A stretch of 58,913 nucleotides of DNA from Chloroflexota bacterium (GTDB lineage: Bacteria > Chloroflexota > Anaerolineae > B4-G1): NCBI GenBank assembly GCA_024232355.1, contig JAAEPW010001288.1:1-58913 (forward strand). Direction: 5' to 3'. The translations under genes were made by a program, and so were the position numbers. The notes under the pieces were generated by a model. It worked only from the letters and a program-made list of their open reading frames with translations. It was not told the origin of the DNA and made no database searches. Positions 36,690 to 45,386 of the stretch are shown here, piece by piece (positions within the stretch are counted from its first letter, which is position 1; each line of letters opens with the position of its first letter).

Positions 36690-39600
36690 ATGGACAACTT
36701 TACTCACTTGCACATACACTCTCAATATACGCTTTTAGGAAGCACCGCATCTGTTGAAGCGTTAACCAGTCGTGCCTTGGCGGATGGTTTACCCCACTTG
36801 GCGCTCACCGATACCAACGCTCTTTACGGGGCCGTGACCTTTGCCAAAGCTTGTCAAAAGGTGGGCATCCGGCCCATCATAGGGATGACGGTGACTGTGG
36901 CGCTGCCCCAAGACTTGAGCGCGCGCATTGATGATGCGCACATCCCCGGCTACTTGGTACTGTTGGCGACGGGACCAACAGGATACCACTCTCTCTGCCG
37001 TCTGTCGTCACTGATTCAAGGTGGTCCAGACCGCAAAGTCCGCGCGTCCCGTGGTTTGAGCATGGATGACTTGCAAGCGCAATGGGAAGGGCTGATCTGC
37101 CTGGGCGGCGGGCGTAAAGGTTGGACGGAACGTTGTTTGCGGGCGGGTGATGCTCAAGCAGCCCACTGGTTTGTTGAGCGTCTGGCGAGGGTCTATGGCA
37201 AGAATACGTACCTCAGTTTGGAATTGCACCGACCCGAGGATGTCGTCATTGCCCACGAAATCGTGTCGTTGGGAGAATCCTTGGGCTTGCCTGCTGTCGC
37301 CGTTCAGCCGATATATTGCCTTTCTCTCCAGGATGTACCCCGGTTAAAGCTGCTGGCGGCGATCGACCGCAATTGTTCGTTGGACAAGGTTTCGGCGACA
37401 GATCTGCCTCACGGCGGTGACCTGGATGTGACTGTGCATTGGCTGGATCAGGATGAGATGACGGACCGATTTGCCGCGTTCCCCGATACGCTGGCGCGGG
37501 TTGGTGCGGTCGCCGCCCAGTGTGAGCCCGCGCTGCCCGAGGGGAAACCAATCTGGCCTGTCCTGGACCTGCCGGAAGATCAAACTCCGGATCGAGCACT
37601 GATCGACCTGGCGCGCTCGGGCTTGATGGAGCGATATGGCTCTGATCTGTTGCCCGTCGCACGCGAGCGGTTGGAGCGGGAACTGATCAGTATCAACCAG
37701 TATGGCTACGCCCCGCTCTTTATCATCGTGGCCGACGTCGTTCGTTTTGCACGTCAGGCCAAGATCGCTATCAGTACGCGCGGCAGCGTGGCTAACTCGT
37801 TGGTGGCATATTGCACCGGTATTACGACTGTGGATCCCATCGCCCATGATTTGCTCTTTGAGCGTTTTATCAGTCCTGCTCGAACAGACATTCCCGACAT
37901 TGACCTGGATTTCTGCAGCCGCAGGCGAGACGAGGTGCTGGATTATGTGCGGCACAAGTATGGCGCGGACCGCGTCTCGTTGGTGGCGACGGTCAGCAGA
38001 ATGAGGCTTCGCTCGGCGGTGCGGGAGACGGCCAAGGCACATGGGCTGGACAAGGCACAAACTAAGCAGTTGGCGGCGCACTTGCCCCGAGGATGGTCCC
38101 GAGACCCTCGGCAGCGTGGCGAGCGAACGGTCGATGATGTGATGGTTGGGTTGAACGACCCCCTCCTGCAAAAGGTGGTGCGCGAGGCGTTCGCCATCAA
38201 GGGACAACCCCATCACTTGAGCGTGCATCCGGGTGCTGTCGTGATTACACCTGGTCCACTGACCGACATTGTACCGGTTCAATGGGCGGCCAAAGGGTTT
38301 CTCATCACCCAGTTCGATTTTCGCGACATAGAGACTCTGGGGTTACCCAAACTTGACCTGTTGGGCATCAGCGCCCTGACCGTGCTGGCGGACGCTTCCA
38401 CGTTGATCCAGCGTCACTATGATCCCATCTTTCGTTTGGCCGATATTCCCTTTGATGACCCAGATACCCGCGATCTGTTGGCCCGTGGCGAGACGGTCGG
38501 TGTCTTTCAATGTGATTCGAATGGCGCTCGATCTACCTTGCGCAAGTTGCAGGCTCGTTCAATACGTGACCTGGCGGTGGCCAACGCTTTCTTCAAGCCC
38601 GGCCCCGCCACCGGCGGGATGGCGCAGACCTTTGTGCGACGCTACCGGGGCGCGGAAGCGGTGACCTATCTCCACCCGGCACTGGAGCCTATCTTGGACT
38701 CGACCAAAGGGGTGTTGATCTTTCAAGAGCAAATCCTGCGGGTGGCGCGGGAGATCGCGGGATTGAGTTGGGAGCAGGCCGGCTATCTGCGACGGGGGAT
38801 GAGCAAGATGAATTCGAAGGAGATGGCACGGATGGAGGCCGAGTTCATCCAGGGATGTCAGCGACCATTTCCGCAAGGGCCCAACTTTACGCCGGAACAG
38901 GCGCGGAGGTTGTGGGAGCAGGTGGCGGTGTTTTCGGGGTACGGTTTTAACCAAGGGCATGCCACGGCCTATGCCGATGTGAGTTATCGGATGGCCTATC
39001 TCAAGGCACACTGGCCGGCCGCGTTCTTTTGCGCGCGCCTGGCAAACTGGGGCGGCTATCACCACCCCGCCGTTTATATGGCCGAGGCCATCCGCTTGGG
39101 CATTGAGATACGCCCCCCGCACGTAAACTTTAGCGAGAGACATTTCACGTTGGTCTGGGAAGACTCACGGGCAGTGCTGTGGATGGGGCTGGGCCAAGTG
39201 AGAGACCTGCGCCGCAGTATGCTTCGATCCATCGTGGCCGAGCGACGACAACGGCCTTTCACCAACTTGCGAGATCTGGTTGGCCGCGTGTCCCCGCAGA
39301 CCAAGGAAGTCACTCACTTGATCCAATGTGGGGCATTGGATGGGCTGGGCGAGAGCCGGGCGGCACTGACGGCTGAAGCAGAAGAAATTGAGCGGGCCGG
39401 GAGTGTGCTGCAAATGTCGTTGTTTGGTGGGGGTGTTTTGGGGCAGTCAGATGTGAAATCAGAATCGTGGAGGCAGCGCATAGCTTGGGAGAAACATCTG
39501 CTCGGATACCCGGTCAGTGCATTGGATGAGCCTCTAAAGCTGGTGGAAAATCAGTTGCCGGAACGTGTGTCGCTGCGTCGTTTGCCCGAGATGGTCGGTC

Positions 39601-39842
39601 GCACGGTCACGGTGATTGGAGTGCGACTGCCGGGGTGGGGGAGAGGCGAGAGCTTTTATCTGTGGGATGGCGAGACGTGGGTTACTGTCCGATTGAACAA
39701 GTCGCAGAAAAGACCGCCCTCTTGGGAGCCGGTGCTTTTACGCGGACGCTGGATAGGCGACGAGTGGGAAACGTATTGGTTGCAGGTGATAGAGATGCGC
39801 ACCCTAGATATGACAAAGCCTCGGGGAATTCCAGAGAAATAA
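36690..39842 (+). CDS. dnaE2: DnaE2/ImuC-like DNA polymerase III alpha subunit
   Basis: A 1050-residue C-family polymerase. The N-terminal PHP domain begins FTHLHIHSQYTLL with ALTDTNALYG. The palm holds PDIDLDFCSRRRDEVLDYV (two catalytic aspartates) and GVFQCDSNGARSTL. Helix-hairpin-helix and a C-terminal OB-like segment (TVTVIGVRLPGWGRGESFYLW) follow. The length and the FNQGHATAYADVSYRMAYLKAHWPAAFF region fit DnaE2 (about 1050) rather than the replicative DnaE (about 1150-1200). DnaE2 performs error-prone synthesis after DNA damage, usually with ImuA/ImuB, which are not seen here. A TATAAT at 36646-36651 is a possible -10. Its last residues lie inside a dispersed repeat. Confidence 0.85.
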   Translation: MDNFTHLHIHSQYTLLGSTASVEALTSRALADGLPHLALTDTNALYGAVTFAKACQKVGIRPIIGMTVTVALPQDLSARIDDAHIPGYLVLLATGPTGYHSLCRLSSLIQGGPDRKVRASRGLSMDDLQAQWEGLICLGGGRKGWTERCLRAGDAQAAHWFVERLARVYGKNTYLSLELHRPEDVVIAHEIVSLGESLGLPAVAVQPIYCLSLQDVPRLKLLAAIDRNCSLDKVSATDLPHGGDLDVTVHWLDQDEMTDRFAAFPDTLARVGAVAAQCEPALPEGKPIWPVLDLPEDQTPDRALIDLARSGLMERYGSDLLPVARERLERELISINQYGYAPLFIIVADVVRFARQAKIAISTRGSVANSLVAYCTGITTVDPIAHDLLFERFISPARTDIPDIDLDFCSRRRDEVLDYVRHKYGADRVSLVATVSRMRLRSAVRETAKAHGLDKAQTKQLAAHLPRGWSRDPRQRGERTVDDVMVGLNDPLLQKVVREAFAIKGQPHHLSVHPGAVVITPGPLTDIVPVQWAAKGFLITQFDFRDIETLGLPKLDLLGISALTVLADASTLIQRHYDPIFRLADIPFDDPDTRDLLARGETVGVFQCDSNGARSTLRKLQARSIRDLAVANAFFKPGPATGGMAQTFVRRYRGAEAVTYLHPALEPILDSTKGVLIFQEQILRVAREIAGLSWEQAGYLRRGMSKMNSKEMARMEAEFIQGCQRPFPQGPNFTPEQARRLWEQVAVFSGYGFNQGHATAYADVSYRMAYLKAHWPAAFFCARLANWGGYHHPAVYMAEAIRLGIEIRPPHVNFSERHFTLVWEDSRAVLWMGLGQVRDLRRSMLRSIVAERRQRPFTNLRDLVGRVSPQTKEVTHLIQCGALDGLGESRAALTAEAEEIERAGSVLQMSLFGGGVLGQSDVKSESWRQRIAWEKHLLGYPVSALDEPLKLVENQLPERVSLRRLPEMVGRTVTVIGVRLPGWGRGESFYLWDGETWVTVRLNKSQKRPPSWEPVLLRGRWIGDEWETYWLQVIEMRTLDMTKPRGIPEK

Positions 39843-40000
39843 ATCTCCCAAACAGATTTTGTGATGCAGTCAACGACACCTTGAAAGGCATATTACGGCG
39901 GAATTCCTTGAGCTTTTTCCGATTATTTTGTAACTCGCGTGTGATTTATGAGATTCTCCACTGTAAATTTTAGGAGGACTTGAAAGCTGGAAAAGCCTCA
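39823..40000 (+). repeat. Dispersed repeat A, copy 2
   Basis: About 80% identical to 14349-14524. It begins at the end of dnaE2 and supplies that gene's final codons (GIPEK and stop). In this copy the plus frame REINLPNRFCDAVND continues without frameshift to FFRLFCNSRVIYEILHCKF, suggesting a formerly coding or selected sequence. Confidence 0.75.
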
Positions 40001-40040
40001 AGTCTTTGGAGAAAGTTTGGCGTAACGAAAAAAGATTATA

Positions 40041-40208
40041 CTACTGCTGACGTGTTGTGTTCTTGTTCCGGCGTTCAAGGACTGCATCAAGGACGATGCC
40101 TAAGCAAAGACCCAATACAATGTTTTTCAAGATGGCACCCACGATGATGCCTATGCAAAGGCCAAGGGCCAATGTATTAAGGGTTTGACTCTCCCGTTTT
40201 TTGGACAT
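40041..40208 (-). CDS. Small glycine-zipper membrane protein
   Basis: A 55-residue protein. The ATG at 40208 has GTGGAGA upstream and gives MSKKRESQTLNTLALG; a longer frame to 40271 has no better site. Two short hydrophobic helices, LALGLCIGIIVGAIL and IVLGLCLGIVLDAVL, carry G-x3-G spacing and are joined by a lysine-asparagine turn; the ends are strongly basic. This fits a small membrane hairpin protein of unknown role. It is not recognisably linked to its neighbours. Confidence 0.55.
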   Translation of the reverse strand: MSKKRESQTLNTLALGLCIGIIVGAILKNIVLGLCLGIVLDAVLERRNKNTTRQQ

Positions 40209-40359
40209 GTTTGTATCTCCACAGTGTCGAGAAATGTTTGATGAGTGTGCATTATTTTGCAAACACATCAAACAGCTCCAAGATTTTGTTGTAGGATACT
40301 ATATAGAACACCAGAATTGGGGATAGGGTGTGCTCCCAGTCAAGCAATTCGGCCCTCAG

Positions 40360-40523
40360 ATTATGACGGCTCTTTGGGATTTCGCGGGGTCAGTCGCAGA
40401 CCCTAAAGGTTTTGGTGCAAAATATGACGAAAAAGGGGCATTATCTGGCGCAAAACATTGTCTGCATAATCTTGAGCGAAACCTTTAGGGTCTCTCCCCG
40501 CAAAGTCCCAGAGAGCCATTATG
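40360..40523. repeat. Large inverted repeat, MITE-like
   Basis: Arms of about 45-50 bases: the perfect 15-bp core AGACCCTAAAGGTTT (40398-40412) pairs with 40479-40493, and outer blocks GGCTCT, GGGA and GCGGGG pair with CCCCGC, TCCC and AGAGCC. The 66-base centre is unstructured. The right end overlaps the last codons of the metallophosphoesterase gene and forms its TAA stop. It could be a small non-autonomous transposon or a strong hairpin terminator. Confidence 0.65.
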
Positions 40524-41463
40524 ACTTTTGGGCTTGGGCTGCGCGTAGCGTGAGGATATTCACTTCCGGTGGACAATTAAAGCGTAACGGCCACGATTCT
40601 CCTGCGCCCCGGCTGACATAGACTTGCGTCTCGCCGACCTGCGCCAGCCAGTTATCAAACAATCGCGCCCCGGGCCAGTATAGCAATTGCGGTGCGCCGA
40701 TCAATGGTAGACGCACCTGTCCGCCGTGCGTATGGCCCGATAGCACCAGGTGAATGGGATGGCGCGCTGTTTGAGCAGCAAAGGCCGGCGTTGTGACAAA
40801 AGTAGGGTCGTGTACCAGCAGCAGGCGAGTGACGCCGGTGATGGGACTGCTGTCCAGCGCGGCAGGTAGGTCATCGGCCGGTACATCGTGATGCAGGGGG
40901 CTGTTTGTCGCGCCGATATCGTCTATGCCGATGACGCATAATTGCGCATCACCGATAGACACGAGTTGGTGTTGGTTGCGCAGCACTGTGATGCCAGCAT
41001 CCCGCAGAGCTGCAGCAACGCCGTCGGGATCTGTCCAATGTTCGTGATTCCCGGTGCAGGCAAACACTCCAAACGGGGGATTGAGTGGCGCCAAGATCTC
41101 TGCATATTTGGCGGCGTACTCGGACCAATAGCTCACGAAATCACCGGGCATAACAACGATATCTGGCTTTTCGGTAGCCAATGTCGCAATTGCCCGCTCG
41201 ACGCGGAATCGTGGCATGACTGGACTGTAGTGCAGATCGCACAACATGCCAATATTGAGACCGTTCAATGCTGGTGGCAGATCGTGAATGAAAATATCTT
41301 GCCGACGCGTGACCAAGCGGTTGGGTTCTATGCCAACGGTGTACACGCCGAGTGCAGCAACGGATAGTTTCAAAAAAGCACGTCGGGATAAATATGTGGG
41401 TCCAGTTGTACTGGGTAGGATGCTTGAATTTTTCTTCAATATATTTGCTTTGCTAGCTGGCAC
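40519..41463 (-). CDS. Exported metallophosphoesterase (YkuE-like)
   Basis: A 314-residue calcineurin-like phosphoesterase. A twin-arginine-like signal, SRRAFLKLSVAALGVYTVG, sits near residues 27-45. Metal-binding motifs are LCDLHYS (DxH), VVMPGDFVS (GD), TGNHEHW (GNHE) and LSGHTHGGQVRLP (GHxH). The set is complete, so activity is expected on the outer membrane face, typically against phosphodiesters or lipid-linked pyrophosphates. Its 3' end runs into a large inverted repeat. Substrate is unassigned. Confidence 0.88.
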   Translation of the reverse strand: MPASKANILKKNSSILPSTTGPTYLSRRAFLKLSVAALGVYTVGIEPNRLVTRRQDIFIHDLPPALNGLNIGMLCDLHYSPVMPRFRVERAIATLATEKPDIVVMPGDFVSYWSEYAAKYAEILAPLNPPFGVFACTGNHEHWTDPDGVAAALRDAGITVLRNQHQLVSIGDAQLCVIGIDDIGATNSPLHHDVPADDLPAALDSSPITGVTRLLLVHDPTFVTTPAFAAQTARHPIHLVLSGHTHGGQVRLPLIGAPQLLYWPGARLFDNWLAQVGETQVYVSRGAGESWPLRFNCPPEVNILTLRAAQAQKS

Positions 41464-41466
41464 AGA

Positions 41467-41970
41467 TTATGATGAATGTTGTTCCTGATGACTTCCATAC
41501 GATATGTAGGCAATCAGCCAATACTTTATGAAAATGGCAACGTGCTGCATGCATTGCTCAAAGCCAGAATGTAGTTGATCAGTGATGACCAAGCCATCGG
41601 TTCTGCAGTGTTGCAAAAATACCTGGGCTTGTTCATCAAACTCTAACTCGTGAGCCCGTGTAAAACTCATTATCTCCTTGTCCAGCGCCTCATAGCTATC
41701 AAATCGTTTAGCAAAGGTCTCTTTGTTCCCATTCCCATCTGCACAGTATGCTTTTTGGATTTGCTCTCTTTCAGCACTCGTAATTTTTTGTCGTGATTGT
41801 GATTCTAGTGTCAGTTTGATCATCCAGGCATTGACAGTGTCAACCTCATTTCTGAGGATATTCATTGTGGTGATACCCGGTTGCGCGCAGTCAAGTTTTG
41901 TGAATAGGTCTTCCGCCTGTTCGTCCCTGATGCGCAAAAAATCATGCCACAATGAATCGACTGTCATCAT
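41467..41970 (-). CDS. Hypothetical protein
   Basis: A 167-residue, mostly helical, acidic protein that I do not recognise. It has no signal peptide or clear membrane segment; cysteines are scattered (LDCAQPG, AYCADGN, LQHCRTDG, FEQCMQH). Two adjacent ATGs start it but the ribosome-binding site is weak. It ends 4 bases before the start of the metallophosphoesterase gene, so the pair may be co-transcribed. Codon use looks normal. A real but uncharacterised gene is likely. Confidence 0.5.
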   Translation of the reverse strand: MMTVDSLWHDFLRIRDEQAEDLFTKLDCAQPGITTMNILRNEVDTVNAWMIKLTLESQSRQKITSAEREQIQKAYCADGNGNKETFAKRFDSYEALDKEIMSFTRAHELEFDEQAQVFLQHCRTDGLVITDQLHSGFEQCMQHVAIFIKYWLIAYISYGSHQEQHSS

Positions 41971-42152
41971 AAAAGATACTCTGTGGTGATCGCCGGAATA
42001 ATACTCAGCAATAAGAGGCGAGCTTGGTGTCAGTTAAATCTTGAATAGGTGGACGGTTTTTCACTCGATCCCTTTGACATCTTTGTGAATGGTTCCACAT
42101 ATAGTTTAGTATACCTGCACTGTGCTGCAAGTCAAATTTGGCATCGCGACGG

Positions 42153-42180
42153 TTGCCACTCTACCAGGACAAAGTATAAT
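42153..42180 (+). promoter_or_regulatory. Promoter of the THEP1 gene
   Basis: TTGCCA (42153-42158), a 16-base spacer and TATAAT (42175-42180). Transcription would begin near 42187, 36 bases before the ATG. GAAAGGAGA at 42212-42220 is the ribosome-binding site. The rest of the 252-base gap from 41971 shows no gene. Confidence 0.7.
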
Positions 42181-42222
42181 GAAGATCAGGCCTGTGTTAT
42201 CAGGGCAATCAGAAAGGAGACT

Positions 42223-42747
42223 ATGGGACGCACACTACTACTGACCGGCAGACCGGGTGTTGGCAAAACGACGGTGATCAAGACTGTGGCGGAATCGTTG
42301 GGCGCGCAGGCTGGTGGGTTCTACACTGAAGAGATCCGTGGCCCCGGCGGGCGCAAGGGCTTTCAATTAGTGACATTGGATGGGCAGGAGACGGTGATCG
42401 CCCACGTGGACCTGCGTGGACGGGGTCGACCTCGTGTGGGCCGTTACGGCGTAGACGTGGCGGCCATCGAGCAGGTGGGGGTGGCTGCCCTTCGGCGAGC
42501 GATGCAAGCGGGGCAGATCGTGGTCGTGGATGAGATCGCCAAGATGGAATTCTTTTGCGGGCCGTTCAAGGATGTCGTGCTGCAAGCAGTGGGCGGGCCA
42601 TGTACCGTATTGGCGACGGTGATGGCCCAGCCCAACCCCTGGGTGACAGGTCTCAGGGCGATGCCCAACGTGGCTCTCTGGACCGTGACGATGAAAAATC
42701 GAAATGGGGTGGCGAAACGGGTGATGGGGTGGTTGGAAAAAAGATAA
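42223..42747 (+). CDS. THEP1-family nucleoside triphosphatase
   Basis: A 174-residue P-loop NTPase. The ATG at 42223 behind AAAGGAGA is preferred to a longer upstream frame. [19 protein letters not shown] is the Walker A motif, VVVDEIAKMEF the Walker B, and GGFYTEEIRGPGGRKGFQLVTLDG is diagnostic of THEP1/YjeE-unrelated NTPases from Aquifex and archaea, which hydrolyse NTPs to NDPs. Physiological role is uncertain; nucleotide pool or RNA-related functions have been suggested. It lies directly upstream of the PdxR-like regulator. Confidence 0.88.
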   Translation: MGRTLLLTGRPGVGKTTVIKTVAESLGAQAGGFYTEEIRGPGGRKGFQLVTLDGQETVIAHVDLRGRGRPRVGRYGVDVAAIEQVGVAALRRAMQAGQIVVVDEIAKMEFFCGPFKDVVLQAVGGPCTVLATVMAQPNPWVTGLRAMPNVALWTVTMKNRNGVAKRVMGWLEKR

Positions 42748-42750
42748 CGT

Positions 42751-42832
42751 AATTGGACTGGTGAAAAAGGGTCCAATTGGCTCTTTACAATCCGAAAAGC
42801 AGCGGTTACAATATAATTGGTACATGCCAATT
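42751..42832 (+). promoter_or_regulatory. PdxR-type operators and promoter
   Basis: Two inverted repeats share the half-site AATTGG: AATTGGAC (42751-42758) with GTCCAATT (42771-42778), and AATTGG (42815-42820) with CCAATT (42827-42832). The second overlaps a -10 box, TATAAT (42812-42817). Such an arrangement fits autoregulation by the MocR protein encoded downstream. A related half-site occurs in the pdxS leader. Confidence 0.55.
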
Positions 42833-42844
42833 GAGGAGAAACAG

Positions 42845-44353
42845 ATGATGAAACTGCGGCTAAATTCGGAGAGCCAACTGCCTGCGTACGTGCAGATCCG
42901 CAACCAACTGCGTGATCAGATCTTGCACGGCGATTTGCCAGTCGGTGCCCAACTGCCGCCAGAACGTACATTGGCCCGCTCTCTCGGTATTTCCAGGACA
43001 ACGGTGGTGAATGCCTATGGCGAACTCAAAGCCGAAGGGTTGGTGGAGGGGCGCGTGGGTCGGGGTACCGTTGTTGTTGGGGATGCGGGTTGGATGGAGG
43101 CACAGCCCATCGCCTGGCCTGCTCATTTTAGCAGCCTGGGACGCCGTCTTGCCCGGTACACTCGTGGCACCGAGGTGCCGGCTCTTCGTCTGAGCGCCCA
43201 GCCGAGCGTTGTTTCCTTTGCTTTTGGCTTGCCCGATCCAACTCTCCTACCACCAGAGCGACTCCGAGAGGCCTGGGACGCCATCGCCAGACGCCTGGGG
43301 GCATCTATTGTGGGGGCAGGTCCGGTACAGGGAAATCGGGATGTGCGAGAGGTAATCGCCACCCGCCTACGAGAACGCGGGATGACGGTCGCACCGGAAG
43401 GTATAGCGGTGGTCAATGGTTCCCAGCACGGATTGGACCTTTTGCTGCGTCTTTTGGTCGAGCCGGGAGATACGGTACTGGTGGGGATTCCCACCTACTT
43501 TGGCGCGTTACAGTGCTTTCAAGCGTGGGGAGTGCGCATTATCGGTGTGCCGGTGGATGAGCATGGGATGGACGTCGGTCGGGTGGAGTTTTTGCTGGCC
43601 CGTTACCGTCCCAAGTTTATCTATACGGTCCCCACTTATCAGAACCCCACCGGCGCGACCATGAGCCTGGAACGGCGTGAACGGCTTTTAGCCTTAGCGC
43701 AACGATATCATGTCCCCATTGTGGAGGATGACCCGTTCGGCGATCTTTATTTTGACGAGATGCCTCCGCCTCCCATCAAAGCCCTCGATCGTCACGGACA
43801 CGTCCTCTACCTGGGCACATTTTCTAAGAATCTGGCCCCTGGTCTGCGGGTGGGTTGGTTGGTGGCCCCAAGCCCGGTCGTTGAACGAGCGATCTTGCTC
43901 AATCGAGTGACCGAACTCCAACCGAACACAGCGGGTCAACATCTAGTGGTCGAGTTTGCACAACGTGGCTGGCTGGAAGAGCAGGTTGCCCAAGCCCGGT
44001 CGGTCTATGGGGCCAGGTGTCAGAGTATGGATGCCGCGCTTCGACGTCACCGGCTGCCCGGCTTGCGCTGGGTGGTGCCAAAAGGGGGAATGTTCCTTTG
44101 GCTGCAACTACCCGAACAAATGGATGCCCAGGTGCTGCTGGTGGAAACGGGACAACGAGGTGTCATTTTTTTACCTGGGTCCTTAATGTACCCCAGTGAC
44201 GGTCCTCGCAACGTCTGTCGACTTAATTTCAGCATGCCCGACCAGCCAGCCATTGAGCAAGGGATCACAACCATCGTTGCTACGCTGAGACAATTGCTCA
44301 AAAAACCAGTGGAGGCATCGACAGAGCAAGCGGTCACTAGGCCGATTGTATAA
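42845..44353 (+). CDS. pdxR: MocR/PdxR-type GntR regulator with aminotransferase-like domain
   Basis: A 502-residue regulator. The ATG at 42845 behind GAGGAG is preferred to a GTG at 42761. Residues 10-80 are a GntR winged helix (YVQIRNQLRDQILHGDLPVG, LARSLGISRTTVVNAYGEL). The rest is a fold-type I aminotransferase domain with YQNPTGATMS, VEDDPFGDLYF and the PLP lysine in GTFSKNLAPGLRVGW. MocR proteins sense PLP with this domain. Its position immediately before pdxS and pdxT strongly suggests PdxR, the activator of PLP synthesis and often its own repressor. AATTGG palindromes flank its promoter. Confidence 0.85.
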   Translation: MMKLRLNSESQLPAYVQIRNQLRDQILHGDLPVGAQLPPERTLARSLGISRTTVVNAYGELKAEGLVEGRVGRGTVVVGDAGWMEAQPIAWPAHFSSLGRRLARYTRGTEVPALRLSAQPSVVSFAFGLPDPTLLPPERLREAWDAIARRLGASIVGAGPVQGNRDVREVIATRLRERGMTVAPEGIAVVNGSQHGLDLLLRLLVEPGDTVLVGIPTYFGALQCFQAWGVRIIGVPVDEHGMDVGRVEFLLARYRPKFIYTVPTYQNPTGATMSLERRERLLALAQRYHVPIVEDDPFGDLYFDEMPPPPIKALDRHGHVLYLGTFSKNLAPGLRVGWLVAPSPVVERAILLNRVTELQPNTAGQHLVVEFAQRGWLEEQVAQARSVYGARCQSMDAALRRHRLPGLRWVVPKGGMFLWLQLPEQMDAQVLLVETGQRGVIFLPGSLMYPSDGPRNVCRLNFSMPDQPAIEQGITTIVATLRQLLKKPVEASTEQAVTRPIV

Positions 44354-44402
44354 TAAAAGTAGAGGGGAGGTGGTAGAACACGTAAATACACACCGAGTAT
44401 TT

Positions 44403-44481
44403 TTGACGGTTTGGAAAAACGAGGTAGAATAGACAAATCTTGAAATCTAAGAACCAATCCCAAGGGTCAAGTGGATTGGAC
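44403..44481 (+). promoter_or_regulatory. pdxS promoter and leader palindrome
   Basis: TTGACG (44403-44408), a 16-base spacer and TAGAAT (44425-44430) form the promoter. Downstream, CCAATCC (44454-44460) and GGATTGG (44473-44479) form an inverted repeat, and ATTGGAC (44475-44481) repeats the half-site seen before pdxR. Binding here could regulate pdxS from within the leader. Confidence 0.55.
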
Positions 44482-44498
44482 TTTATATGGAGGTAAAG

Positions 44499-45386
44499 GT
44501 GGAAAAGCAAGTTGCTACTGATAAAGTAAAGCGCGGCCTGGCACAGATGCTCAAAGGCGGCGTAATTATGGACGTGGTCAACGCCGAGCATGCACGTATC
44601 GCTGAGGAGGCGGGGGCTTGCGCGGTGATGGCTTTGGAACGAGTCCCAGCCGACATCCGCGTACAGGGCGGTGTAGCCCGCATGTCGGACCCCGGAATGA
44701 TCATCGAGATTATGGAAACGGTCTCTATCCCGGTGATGGCCAAGTGCCGCATCGGACACTTTGTCGAGGCGCAGATTCTAGAGGCGTTGGGCGTAGACTA
44801 TATCGACGAGAGCGAGGTGCTCACCCCTGCCGACGAGGCGCATCACGTGAACAAGCGGGATTTCAAGGTCCCGTTCGTATGCGGCTGTCGCAACCTGGGA
44901 GAGGCGCTGCGGCGCATTGGCGAGGGAGCGGCGATGATCCGCACCAAGGGTGAGGCTGGCACTGGCGACGTTGTCGAGGCGGTACGTCATGCCCGGACCG
45001 TGTTGGGAGATATTCGACGGCTGACGACGATGGCTCCCGAAGAGCGGATGGCATACGCCAAAGAGATCGGCGCGCCCTACAGCCTGGTGGTCGAGACGGC
45101 CGAGTTGGGACGGCTGCCGGTGGTCAACTTTGCGGCTGGCGGCGTTGCCACTCCTGCCGACGCGGCGTTGATGATGCAACTGGGTGTGGACGGCGTGTTT
45201 GTGGGCAGCGGCATCTTCAAGTCTGGTGATCCTGCCCAACGTGCCCACGCTATCGTCCAGGCCGTTACTCACTATGAGAACCCGGAAATCCTGGCCGAGG
45301 TGAGCCGTGGTCTAGGCGAGCCGATGGTTGGCATCAACATTGGCGATCTCTCTAAAAAGGAACGGTTGGCGGAACGAGGGTGGTAA
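44499..45386 (+). CDS. pdxS: PdxS, PLP synthase lyase subunit
   Basis: A 295-residue TIM-barrel enzyme that builds pyridoxal 5'-phosphate from ribose 5-phosphate, glyceraldehyde 3-phosphate and ammonia. GGAGGT at 44489-44494 favours the GTG at 44499 over an ATG at 44487, which would lie on top of that site. [16 protein letters not shown], the Schiff-base lysine segment [32 protein letters not shown] and [10 protein letters not shown] are invariant PdxS motifs. PdxT supplies ammonia. A GNAT gene overlaps its 3' end and separates it from pdxT. Confidence 0.96.
   Translation: MEKQVATDKVKRGLAQMLKGGVIMDVVNAEHARIAEEAGACAVMALERVPADIRVQGGVARMSDPGMIIEIMETVSIPVMAKCRIGHFVEAQILEALGVDYIDESEVLTPADEAHHVNKRDFKVPFVCGCRNLGEALRRIGEGAAMIRTKGEAGTGDVVEAVRHARTVLGDIRRLTTMAPEERMAYAKEIGAPYSLVVETAELGRLPVVNFAAGGVATPADAALMMQLGVDGVFVGSGIFKSGDPAQRAHAIVQAVTHYENPEILAEVSRGLGEPMVGINIGDLSKKERLAERGW

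Noticed and set aside
37344..38282. Minus-strand open frame of 312 codons
   Set aside because: Antisense to dnaE2 and without family resemblance.
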